NCBI GenBank assembly: GCA_933207985.1
Contig: OW240916.1
Location: 80,119,584-80,183,583 of the forward strand
Source of the DNA: Pelobates cultripes
Lineage: Eukaryota > Chordata > Amphibia > Anura > Pelobatidae
Direction: 5' to 3'
Length of the DNA stretch: 64,000 nt
Under the pieces are notes generated by a model. That model was given only the letters and a program-made list of their open reading frames with translations. It had not been told where the DNA came from and ran no database searches. This document shows, piece after piece, positions 54,661 through 64,000 of the stretch. Each line of letters opens with the position of its first letter. Position 1 is the stretch's first letter. A program made the translations under genes and the position numbers.

Positions 54661-55501
54661 ACAGGTGATACTAGAAAAATTAGAATATCGTGCAAAAGTT
54701 AATTTATTTCAGTAATGCAACGTAAAAGGGGAAACTAATATATGAGATAGACGCATTACAGAAAAGAGGACTTTGGACCACTGAGCAACAGACCAGGTCT
54801 GTTTTTCTTTAGCCCAGGTAAGAAGCTTCTGACGTTGTTTGTTGTTCAGGAGCGGCTTCACAAGAGGAATACGACATCTGAAGCCCATGTCCAGGATCCG
54901 TCTGTGTGTGGTGGCTCTTGATACACTGACTCCAGCCTCAGTCTACTCCTTGTGAAAGTTCCCAACACTTTTGAATAGCCTTTTCCTGACAATCCTCTCC
55001 AGGCTGCAGTCATCCCTACTTCTTGTGCACCTTTTTCTTTAACACTTTTCTCTTCCACATAACTTCGGGAACATCCAACTTCCTTCGCAATTACCTTTTG
55101 AGGCTTTCTCTCCTGATGGAGGGTGTCAATGATGGTTTTCTGCACAACTGTCAGGTCAGCAATCTTCCCCATGATTGTGATTCCTACTGAACCAGACTGA
55201 GAGACCATTTAAAGGCTCAGAAAACCTTGGCAGGTGCTATGGCTTACTTAGCTGATTAGAGTGGGACACTGTGAGCCTAGAATATTGCACATTTTCACAA
55301 TATTCTAATTTACTGAGATTGTGGATTTGGGGTATTCATGAGCTGTAAGCCACAATCATCGTATTTATGACAAATCACGGCTTGAACTATCTTGCTTTGC
55401 ATGTAATGCGTCTATCTCATATATAAGTTTCCCCTTTTACGTTGCATTACTGAAATAAATTAACTTTTGCACGATATTCGAATTTTTCGAGTATCACCTG
55501 T
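54661..55501 (-). mobile_element. Tc1-type transposon (family B), internally deleted
   Basis: Terminal inverted repeats ACAGGTGATACTAGAAAAAT and its near-complement ending GAGTATCACCTGT, each roughly 100 bp. The inside encodes only the N-terminal part of a transposase. It sits at the edge of a TA-rich microsatellite, consistent with TA targeting. Confidence 0.85.
54858..55208 (-). pseudogene. Tc1 transposase, N-terminal part
   Basis: MGKIADLTVVQKTIIDTLHQ followed by ERKPQKVIAKEVGCSRSY is the first helix-turn-helix of a Tc1 transposase. The rest is internally deleted and frame-disturbed. Sequence to about 54790 resembles WAKEKQTWSVAQWSKVLF, just before the first catalytic Asp, and then the terminal repeat begins. 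No catalytic core remains. Confidence 0.8.
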
Positions 55502-55546
55502 ATGTGTATATATATATATATATAGATATATATATATATAGACAGT

Positions 55547-55587
<41 letters not shown>

Positions 55588-55607
55588 TATATATACTTAG
55601 ATCATAT

Positions 55608-55658
<51 letters not shown>

Positions 55659-55688
55659 TGCACATACATACATACATACATAGATATA
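55502..55688. repeat. TA-rich microsatellite
   Basis: Long TATATA tracts with TGTGTA and GATATA interruptions; includes inverted GATCTAAGTATA words near 55590 and 55692. Confidence 0.9.
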
Positions 55689-55703
55689 TATGATCTAAGT
55701 ATA

Positions 55704-56697
55704 AGAAAAAAGAGAAAAAATGAACTGGAAGACCACCAAAATCAAAGATAGAGGTGGAAAACCTATTCATTCATAGATCTATACCTCCCAAGAAGTAAGT
55801 GTACTATATGTAACGGGTTCCAAGACCTTTAATGAAAGATGACATATATATTAAAATTATACATAACTGGCTAAAAAGTTGGCCAGAAAGAGTTCCCCTA
55901 GGGGATATTGGTGAGTGAAATAAATATTCACAAATACTAGCTAGAGTATAACCCTAATGTGAGTTGTATAAATTACCTGGTATAAGGGACACTGTTATAA
56001 AAGAAAGAACAGAAAGAAAGTAATATCTGTACAAAGTGAACCTTATCCAGGATTTAGTATCAAAGTAGAGAAGAAAAAAGGAGGGGGATAAAGTTTAGGG
56101 TTAAATAAATAAAGGTATAACCTGGTAGTAATAGTATCCCTACTTGAAATGGGACAGCTGCAACAATGTGCAAAAAAATGTATTATTGACAACAAAAAAT
56201 GGGTGATATGGGTGTTAGGCTCATAACCAAAAGCTGTTTGTAGCCAGAAACAGAAAAATGCCCCACTTATATGTCCTCACTTGCCCTAAGCTGCTAGCTG
56301 TCTCCCAAAATACAGGGAAAAATAGATTAACTACCTGCTGCTTCGAGGCAGCCTAAAGGTTGTCCCTATAGTCCCCACTCCTATATGTCTAATAAGACTC
56401 TACACCATCATAAAGAAAAATCAAACAAAAGGGATGTCTAGTTAGAAAAAAGAAAATCATAAAAAAGCACACAAAACAAAAACTCAAAATAAATGCATCG
56501 GCATTCTAAAATTGCTTGACGCGCGTTTCGGCGTATCTAACCGCCTTTGTCAAGAGCTGAAAAGTGTCTGTGTAAATGTCCGTGTTAAAAAGGTAAGTAG
56601 GTCCCGCCCCTCAAGGCAAAACTGCCAATTGCCATCCCGGACGTCACCATTACCGGGTTTGTAACATTAGTTACTCCCAGTAATTCCCATTAACCAA
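55704..56697. repeat. Left terminal repeat of PLE (inverted copy of 60527-61525)
   Basis: Reads as the reverse complement of the right arm with few differences; for example CCCTAGGGGATATTGGTGAG near 55894 pairs with CTCACCAATATCCCCTAGGG near 61314. Ends near TTCCCATTAACCAA. Confidence 0.85.
56517..56553 (-). ncRNA. Hammerhead-like motif, PLE left arm
   Basis: Minus strand: TTGACAA (56553-56547), stem II GGCG/CGCC around GTTAGATA, GAA, two-base stem III AC/GT around loop GCGC, triplet GTC. A three-base stem I (GCU/AGC) is possible next to one mismatch. The core has U3/A8 for the usual C3/G8 pair. This is the best-formed copy in the window. Confidence 0.5.
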
Positions 56698-56712
56698 TAG
56701 AAGGCCCGGAGG

Positions 56713-57050
56713 AAGGGGGCGTGGTCACGTTCCGACCCACGTGGGATACATAGTAAGTACCGTAGGTCTGTAAGTTTGAAGCCGCCCCTACAAATTATGC
56801 CACATATTGGTCTCTCATTTGTCAAGTGAGAGGCATAGGAGGCGTGTTTAAGTTCTATTTACATAGTAATCCGGTCGGTACGGGCAAGGGGCGTGGTCAA
56901 GCTCCGACCCACCTGAGATACATAGTGAGTGTCGTAGGTCTGTGGGCTTGAGACCGCCCCTTCAATATATGCCGCGTATAGGTCTCTCACTTATCAAGTG
57001 GGAGGCACGGGGGGCGTGTTCAGATACTGTTTGCATAGTGATCCGGTCAA
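56713..57050. repeat. Two-copy tandem repeat, about 168 bp
   Basis: GGGGCGTGGTCACGTTCCGA (near 56717) and GGGGCGTGGTCAAGCTCCGA (near 56886) start two units, each with CCGCCCCT, TTGGTCTCTCA-type and GGCGTGTT blocks. GC-rich, between the left arm and the 3' end of pol, so part of the element's 3' untranslated region or an older insertion. Confidence 0.7.
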
Positions 57051-57717
57051 GTGATCATTGTGAAAAATAAGATTATATTGTAATAGATAGATAAACATAA
57101 CCAATCAACAGTATTACTACTAGACTAAACTTTATTCTAAATATAAAGAAGAGACAGGGAAATTTGTCCCAATTGTGGGGCAGCACTTAATAGGATATTA
57201 TAGTCCTTCCCAAATTAATATTCATACTTATTGGGAATATAGACCATAACCACCAAACTAAAGACAATATGTCTCCATATATTTGAATTGGTATATTAAA
57301 ATAAGATATCATAGTAGAAGAAACAAGTAAGAATGTTATGTGGCTATGTAAGAGATGTAAACAATAATCATAGTTAAATATATTCACTGTATAGACAGTG
57401 ATCACGGTTTAGATGTATTTAACAAAACCTTATTTCCACAGTAAGGCAGGTACCGGAGCAAACAGCAAAAAAGATAAATATAATGGACCCATAAAGGATA
57501 ATGCATAACAAAAGTACTTAATATCACATAACTTCACATAAACCATGACCTAAAGTGTCAAAGACAAGAAGATGATTAAGTTGATTTAGATTCGTGGGGT
57601 ATAAAGAAATAGCGGCAGGCGCACACTCCCTAGGAAAATACCCACTCCCAGAAGGGAAGACAGGTAAAGACTTCTTCCACATAATTATATACATTTCGAA
57701 TAGGCAGATATACCATT

Positions 57718-58452
57718 TCAAATGAAAGGGGAAAAGGAAAAACCCTCATTGAGTCCTTTTGGGTGGAGGGTATTGAGTTTGTAAATCCATCTGCATTCCT
57801 TTTGACGTAAGATTTTATCGAAGTCTCCTCGTCTGGACTCCCGTTTGACCAGCTCGAGACCACAGAAGCGTATATTTCTAGACAGCCCATCATGGTGTTC
57901 TTTAAGGTGTCTAGAGATGGGGGTCTCTACACGATTCTTGGTACATCTCACGTGTTCTTTTATACGTTCATTGAAGGGTCTGAATGTCTTCCCCACATAC
58001 AGCATTTTACAGCTGCATGTGAGGAGATAAATTACTCCCACCGAATTACAGTTAAAAAAATGGGAGATTTGGAAGGAATGTTTTCCCTCACTGTCTTGTA
58101 CTCTCTTAGAATCCCTTAAGATGTATTTGCACGCTACACATTTGCCACATTGAAACGTGCCCACTGGGATTTGACGTCCCAGCCACGAAGGCTGTGGACT
58201 CTGTGTACATGAATAATGGCTGGGGGACAGCAAATCGCGGAGGTTTTTACCCCTCCTAGCTGTGATGGTAACCCGAGGGCCCAATACTTCTTTCAGATGT
58301 GGGTCTCTAAGGAGAATAGGCCAGAATTTTTGAAAGGATTGCTTTATTACATTCCAACCGGTGTCGAATGTTCCAATCATCCTAATAGTTTTATTAGTAC
58401 TGGAATTAGCATCAGATGTATCGGACAGAAGGTCATCCCTGTCCGTCAGCAA
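57718..58452 (-). pseudogene. PLE linker and GIY-YIG endonuclease
   Basis: The 244-codon frame opens with linker sequence (FQKFWPILLRDPHLKEVLGP), then a zinc-like CGKCVACKYI, then the nuclease: GVIYLLTCSCKMLYVGKTFR (GIY...YVG), NERIKEHVRCTKNRVETPIS and HLKEHHDGL, with the catalytic Arg and later acidic region plausible. It ends FSFSPFI, the natural C-terminus by position. The start methionine is internal; the original polyprotein ran in from the RT. Confidence 0.85.
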
Positions 58453-58469
58453 TGCTCTTTTATAGGCTC

Positions 58470-60459
58470 TTTTTAAACATTTGTTTGGATAGCCTTTTTC
58501 TTTAAATTGTTGACGCAGGGATTTGGCCTTAATTTGAAATCCTCCAGGTCGGAACAGTTCCGTCGAAGCCTGAGATATTGACCAGTTGGAATGCCTTGTT
58601 TAAGAGGCCTAGGATCTATCCCACTTAAGAAGAGAGTTGGATGCAGTTGGTTTCTTAAAGAGGGTAGTTTTAATGGAGCCATCTCCACAGATCGAAATAG
58701 TGAGATCCAAAAAGTTCAGGGAGTGGCCCCCAAATTCAGAAGTGAAACGTAGATTATCCTCATTTATGTTGAGGAGAGCAACAAATTGATTAAATTCATT
58801 AGCATCTCCCTGCCAGACAATCAGAACATCGTCTATGTATCTATACCATGATGGACATAAAAGGTATCAGTGTGTCAATGGTCCTGATCTGTTCTTCCCA
58901 CCAGCCAAGGTGGAGGTTTGCATACGATGGGGCACAAGACGTGCCCATCGCCGTGCCTCTCACTTGGTGGTGGAACGATTAAATAAAAAGAAGTTGTGTG
59001 TTAGGATGAACTCAGTTGAAGTTTGAAAGTAGGGTCAGTATAATGGAGCCATCTCCACAGATCGAAATAGTAGAAAATACCAAAAAATTCAGGGAGTGGC
59101 CCCCAAATCCCCTTTGATGAAACGTAGATTATCCTCATTTATGTTGAGGAGAGCAACAAATTGATTAAATTCATTAGCATCTCCCTGCCAGACAATCAGA
59201 ACATCGTCTATGTATCTATACCATGATGTGATCTTTGACATAAAAGGTATCAGTGTGTCAATGGTCCTGATCTGTTCTTCCCACCAGCCAAGGTGGAGGT
59301 TTGCATACGATGGGGCACAAGACGTGCCCATCGCCGTGCCTCTCACTTGGTGGTGGAACTTCTTATTAAATAAAAAGAAGTTGTGTGTTAGGATGAACTC
59401 AAGAAGAATGACAGTAAATTCAGTATGTGCCTGATATTCAGCACCTCTTTTGTTTAGAAAATACCTAATATGTTCAAGTCCCCTTTGATGTGGGATAGAG
59501 GAATATAACGCTTCAACGTCCAGACTGCATAAATTGGATGTAGATGGAATATGTAGGTTCATAAGAAGGTGCAAAGCCTGCTTTGTGTCTTTAATGTAAG
59601 ATGGCAGGTGTTCTACAAAGGGTCTAAGGATACGGTCAATATATAGACTCCCATTTTGTGTCAAATTATCAATCCCCGAAACTATCGGGCGGCCTGGTGG
59701 ATTCTGCATACTTTTATGAACTTTGGGGAGACAGTAGAAGGTTGCTATCCTCGGACAAGGATTAAGGATGAAACGATGTTCCTCCTCAGACAACACTCCT
59801 CTGCTACGTCCCTCATCTAGAATCTCTTTGTAATTCTTAAGGAAGGCATTTGTGGGATCTGATTGAAGGACCGTATAGGTGTCCCTATTACTAAGGACAT
59901 CCTGTACCATTTTTTCATAATTAGGTTTGTCCATCAGAACCACATTGCCCCCCTTGTCCGCCTGTTTAATGACTATAGTGTCATTATCCTTAAGGGATTT
60001 GAGGGCACGTTGTTCTTGATAAGAGAGATTTTCATTAGGAAAGGCGGGAAGATTTTTTGCTTCTATGTGATCAATCTCATTTTTCGCTGCTTCAAGGAAC
60101 AGGTCAATATTCCTATAAGCCGAAAAATTAGGGGTAAACCTACTTTTAGGTTTTAAGTCTGTATGTCTAGACGGATTTTGCATGTTTTCGTCCAGAAGGG
60201 CTACCAAGTTATTAAGACAATCAACATCCCCAGGGGAGAGACCTAGTGATCTAGCTCTTTTTTCTTTATTAAGTTCGTGAAATTTGTGTAGGGCTAGTTT
60301 TCTCACAAACAGATGTAAGTCTTTGACCCAAGAGAATTTGTCAAAAGGGGGGGTTGGAACAAATGATAGACCTTTTTCTAGGACAGTATGATGGAAACTC
60401 TCAAGCTGAAACGATGAGAGATTGATAACCTGTAGTCTCGGGGTGTTGGGAGAAGTCAC
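58470..60459 (-). pseudogene. PLE reverse transcriptase with internal tandem duplication
   Basis: The frame 60459-59089 starts with the N-terminal PLE block (VINLSSFQLESFHHTVLEKG, LSFVPTPPFDKFSWVKD). It continues with TFYCLPKVHKSMQNPPGRPI, SNLCSLDVEALYSSIPHQRG (motif A), QVRGTAMGTSCAPSYANLHL (motif B) and WYRYIDDVLIVW (catalytic YIDD). It stops early at IKGDLGATP because a segment of about 365 bp is duplicated (58661-59014 and 59031-59400). The thumb region (YLRLRRNCSDLEDFKLRPNP) follows at 58560. Catalytic residues are intact, but the polyprotein is broken. Confidence 0.85.
58661..59400. repeat. Tandem duplication inside PLE pol, about 365-bp unit
   Basis: GGAGCCATCTCCACAGATCG occurs at 58675 and 59045, and GTTAGGATGAACTCA ends both units. 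Copies differ by small deletions (GATGGACATAAAAGG against GATGTGATCTTTGACAT). Confidence 0.9.
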
Positions 60460-60526
60460 AGTTAGTGGCGTCTCCTTCTCCCCCGTCGTCCATCCCTCCC
60501 CCCTTGATTCCTTGATTGATAACGGG

Positions 60527-61525
60527 TTGGTTAATGGGAATTACTGGGAGTAACTAATGTTACAAACCCGGTAATGGTGACGTCCGGGATGGCAATTGGC
60601 AGTTTTGCCTTGAGGGGCGGGACCTACTTACCTTTTTAACACGGACATTTACACAGACACTTTTCAGCTCTTGACAAAGGTCTATTAGGTTAGATACGCC
60701 GAAACGCGCGTCGAACAATTTTAGAATGCCGATGCATTTATTTTGAGTTTTTGTTTTGTGTGCTTTTTTATGATTTTCTTTTTTCTAACTAGACATCCCT
60801 TTTGTTTGATTTTTCTTTATGATGGTGTAGAGTCTTATTAGACATATAGGAGTGGGGACTATAGGGACAACCTTTAGGCTGCCTCGAAGCAGCAGGTAGT
60901 TAATCTATTTTTCCCTGTATTTTGGGAGACAGCTAGCAGCTTAGGGCAAGTGAGGACATATAAGTGGGGCATTTTTCTGTTTCTGGCTACAAACAGCTTT
61001 TGGTTATGAGCCTAACACCCATATCACCCATTTTTTGTTGTCAATAATACATTTTTTGCACATTGTTGCAGCTGTCCCATTTCAAGTAGGGATACTATTA
61101 CTACCAGGTTATACCTTTATTTATTTAACCCTAAACTTTATCCCCCTCCTTTTTTCTTCTCTACTTTGATACTAAATCCTGGATAAGGTTCACTTTGTAC
61201 AGATATTACTTTCTTTCTGTTCTTTCTTTTATAACAGTGTCCCTTATACCAGGTAATTTATACAACTCACATTAGGGTTATACTCTAGCTAGTATTTGTG
61301 AATATTTATTTCACTCACCAATATCCCCTAGGGGAACTCTTTCTGGCCAACTTTTTAGCCAGTTATGTATAATTTTAATATATATGTCATCTTTCATTAA
61401 AGGTCTTGGAACCCGTTACATATAGTACACTTACTTCTTGGGAGGTATAGATCTATGAATGAATAGGTTTTCCACCTCTATCTTTGATTTTGGTGGTCTT
61501 CCAGTTCATTTTTTCTCTTTTTTCT
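60527..61525. repeat. Right terminal repeat of PLE
   Basis: Inverted partner of 55704-56697, upstream of pol on its coding strand. It contains a motif copy at 60671-60712 (TTGACAA, GAAAC GCGC GTC) whose stem II is damaged by an insertion. Confidence 0.85.
60671..60712 (+). ncRNA. Hammerhead-like motif, PLE right arm
   Basis: TTGACAA (60671-60677) and GAAAC (60701-60705), then loop GCGC closed by AC/GT and triplet GTC. Between them GGTCTATTAGGTTAGATACG replaces the clean GGCG...CGCC stem of the left arm, so this copy is less likely to fold. Confidence 0.4.
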
Positions 61526-61641
61526 CATAATTTGCAGGGGTTAAGCCCCCTATACCTCCTGTAACCTTTACAGAGATTAGGGATTTGAATTATTTCAACA
61601 CCCTATATACTCTGTCCTTTTTCTATTATGATCTAAGTATA

Positions 61642-62000
61642 TATAATTTTATTTTACACTGTGTTTTAACTTTTTTTTACTTTATTTCAGGCAGCACGGG
61701 GACTACCTGTCATTCCAGGGACTCCCTCTGCTGGCACTGCTATGGATGGCTATTCCGTCCATGTGATCCTGAGGTCCAAGAGGGCCAGATCATCAGCAGG
61801 GGGACTCCCTGGGATGCCTGGTAAGTCCCTCCATTGTGATCGCCGGCGAGCAGGTAAGTGACCAGGACTTTGGGGACATACTATGCCACCCGCGGCGTTT
61901 AGAGCCGGGTCCCCAAGGACAGCATAGCATGCCCGCCTTACTTAAGGGGTTAAGGGAACTGTGCTTAAAAAAATCCTCTCCATATTAGGTTTGCTTGTAG
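61642..62000. other. Unassigned flank of the PLE
   Basis: The pre-insertion locus resumes with TATAATTTTATTTTACAC, then GC-richer sequence including repeated GGGACTCCCT words near 61722 and 61801. No gene seen. Confidence 0.4.
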
Positions 62001-62790
62001 AGGAACTCAATTGCAGTGGAACGGCAACCCCTTGCAAACACCACCTTCTCAGGTACCTGAGAGAGATATGGGAAACTGGGAGATCTATGAAGGCATGGGT
62101 GCTTTTATTTACAGAGGAAGCGAAGAAACCGTTAATCGGCAGACACGATGCAGAGTCAGGCGGTCCAATGGTCAGGGCTGGCAGCAAAGGAGCGAAGTTA
62201 AGAGTCAACCTGAAGGTCAGAAGAAAGTAAATCCACAACTAGGAAGCAGGATGCAGGTCAAAGGTAGGAGCCAAGAAGCATGGTCAGGGTCAAAGCCAAA
62301 GGTCAAAAGCCGAGACGTTTACCGGAAATCAGGAACTGGTAATCAGGCACCAGGAATAAGAATCAGGAACTGGGAAACAGGATCAGGAGCCAGGATCAGG
62401 ACACTACGAGACTGGGGCAAGCAGCAGAAAAACCAAGCACTGATCAAGTCCAGTGCTTAGGATTTGATCACTAGGGAGCTAGTCAAATGATCAGCCCCCA
62501 CCTCCCTGTAGGCAGAGCCCCTAGTAGCTTTAATGGAGGTGCCCGGTGTGATTTTGGTTGTCTCAAGGCTCCTCCCATCTGCTCCTCCAGCACCTTCGCC
62601 CCATCCTAGCTGGCTGAACACAACGCATGGGCATTCACATGGCAACTGCCATCCTGCCACGGCAGTGCCATCGCGGAGCCTGGCACCAAACGGAGGACAC
62701 CGTATCTAGACGGTCTAGAGCACCATCGGAGCAACAGCCATGAGCGTGTCGGAGCAGATAAGTGCTGGCGGGCTTTGTCGCAAGGTAAAA
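62001..62790 (-). mobile_element. Gypsy-LTR-like sequence
   Basis: AG-rich runs (AAGGTCAGAAGAAAG, GGAACTGGGAAACAGGATCA) followed by a GC-rich CTCCTCCCATCTGCTCCTCC region and GCAAGGTAAAAC mirror the layout of the LTRs at 11051 and 50401. No TG/CA ends or TSD were found. Confidence 0.35.
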
Positions 62791-62939
62791 CTTAAAAATA
62801 AAAATCTCACATAATGAAAATGTGTCCAATAAAAAATAATAAAATGCAGAGTTTAAATGTCCATATTTTCTATACGGATATGCTTCTGATTGTTACAATC
62901 AAATGTAACCAAATATAGAGTAATATATTTGCTCTGCCA

Positions 62940-63083
62940 CTTAGCTTCTTACAATAAAAAATATGGTTCATCTGATGTTTTATTTACCTAATAGTAAGAC
63001 CGGCTAAGGAACAAGTTATTATGTCCTGATATGTAAAATCATAGAATTCAAAGAGGGTGTACTTTCTTTTTCCCATGACTGTA
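62940..63083. mobile_element. Tc1/mariner end fragment
   Basis: GACCGGCTAAGGAACAAGTT, ATGTCCTGATATGTAAAATC and the terminus GTGTACTTTCTTTTTCCCAT then GACTGTA match an end of a Tc1/mariner-type family that I recognise. Only this end is present. Confidence 0.55.
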
Positions 63084-64000
63084 AATTTCACACTGTGAGC
63101 AACCCTAGAAGTAGACTGGACTTCACAGAGCTAAACTAGAACACAATACCTAGACAAGCACCACTGTGACCAAGTTGCAAAGATGGTGTTTAAACAGAAA
63201 TGCCACATGCTGCGTTTCACACAGTATCAAGTACTTGGACCTTTAAATGTCCAGCAAGTAGGGAGCCCAGTGGGAGACCAGCAGAAATTTAAAGATAATG
63301 TAGTAAAACAAAGGTGTCTTGGGTACTTCCATACACAACAAAAGGAAAACCACCCAACATTTCTTTTTAGGTATACCCATGTCGATAGCACAAGTCCGAT
63401 AGGCTAATGATGTATGCTGCTTCTTTTTTTTTTTATTCTGTGCAGAAGAGGTACATATATGCTGGTAGTGCCATAACAGCAAATACTTTGGCAGTTCAAA
63501 GTAGACGATAGCATGGCATACAAGAAGACTGCACTATTTTTATAACATGCTTATGCAAAGTCTGCCAGTAGATAGGTCAGGGTGGATAGAGAGCAATCCA
63601 TGACATATAAACAGACATTTTGCTGGTCACAAGAGAATAGAATAGACAAGATTATGAGCAAGTGTAATTTAGCAGGATAATTCCCCTTGGAGGCACCCAG
63701 TGGGTTAAAATCAAAGCAAAAAGTAAATTATAAACTAAGATAAACTCAAAAACGGAAATATTAGAGAGTATCTCAGGTATCTGTATGCATTATTGATTAC
63801 TTCTCGGGAGCTCAGGTCAACCTATGCCATCAGGGGTAATGCATAATCTCGCAACAAGAGAGGGTTCTGGAGCCATGAGGTGGAGCTGTGGCACAAGCCA
63901 GATGCCTTGATCGGTATTCACCCCGGTATCGAAGAGAAGTCCCAGCATTAGGTCTTAGCTTTATTTGCAATCGTGCTGCCTTTTGTTATAGCGATGGGGT
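63084..64000. other. No recognisable feature
   Basis: Non-coding. Short frames at 63183-63407 and 63243-63482 overlap on opposite strands and have no domain. Confidence 0.5.

Larger units (their letters stand above)
55704..61626 (-). mobile_element. Full-length Penelope-like element with inverted terminal repeats
   Basis: Flanked by the 15-bp repeat TATGATCTAAGTATA (55689-55703, 61627-61641). Arms 55704-56697 and 60527-61525 are about 1-kb inverted copies, and the right side has an extra tail of about 100 bp. The pol gene lies between them on the minus strand with RT then GIY-YIG endonuclease. Each arm holds a hammerhead-like motif. PLEs copy by target-primed reverse transcription and belong to neither the LTR nor the classical LINE group. 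A tandem duplication and frame breaks inactivate pol. Confidence 0.85.

Noticed and set aside
55502..55688. Origin or promoter-like AT tract
   Set aside because: Simple TA microsatellite; no supporting elements.

Overview
This window looks like intergenic or intronic DNA from a large vertebrate genome, most likely a frog (anuran amphibian). I find no host exon, tRNA, rRNA, operon or CRISPR array. Instead there are nested, mostly dead transposable elements of nearly every eukaryotic class: DIRS tyrosine-recombinase retrotransposons, L1-like and CR1-like LINEs, Penelope-like elements (PLEs), Gypsy chromoviruses, a Copia remnant, a non-autonomous LTR family, Tc1 and hAT DNA transposons, TTAA-flanked MITEs, and long CA/TG-rich microsatellites. 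The frog assignment is inference from this repeat mix; I cannot name the species.

Layout. 1-3207: DIRS element (+) split by a non-autonomous hAT with an 8-bp target-site duplication (TSD). 5068-8200: Tc1 end, then a Tc1 copy split by an internally deleted L1 with a 17-bp TSD. 9397-9720: MITE plus a hammerhead-like motif. 11051-11974: Gypsy LTR plus MITE. 12739-14382: inverted-repeat element holding another deleted L1. 15880-18915: CR1-like LINE split by an ORF1-only L1 and a 152-bp satellite-bearing DNA element. 19371-21360: Tc1 half and LTRs. 23431-26113: microsatellite-rich unit with a solo LTR. 26193-32870: DIRS element (-) with three or more later insertions (LTR, hAT, L1). 32870-37550: PLE remnant split by a 2.7-kb hAT. 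37546-42450: Gypsy fragment, foldback element, complete non-autonomous LTR element, minisatellite. 43040-46125: DIRS end and MITEs. 46128-51025: Gypsy chromovirus (-). 51440-52480: Copia remnant. 52739-55501: MITE, hAT, PLE fragments and a Tc1 copy. 55704-61626: full-length PLE (-) with about 1-kb inverted terminal repeats and a 15-bp TSD. 62000-63083: LTR-like sequence and a Tc1/mariner end.

The most interesting signal is a set of hammerhead-ribozyme-like motifs in PLE terminal repeats and PLE-derived short insertions. Their two-base stem III and the C3-G8 core pair vary between copies while pairing is kept. The best examples are in the 55704-61626 element, at 54550-54582, at 33449-33479, and in a 257-bp insertion (27935-28191) flanked by a 16-bp TSD. 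Every protein-coding retroelement gene I could read carries at least one lesion, so no autonomous active element is apparent.
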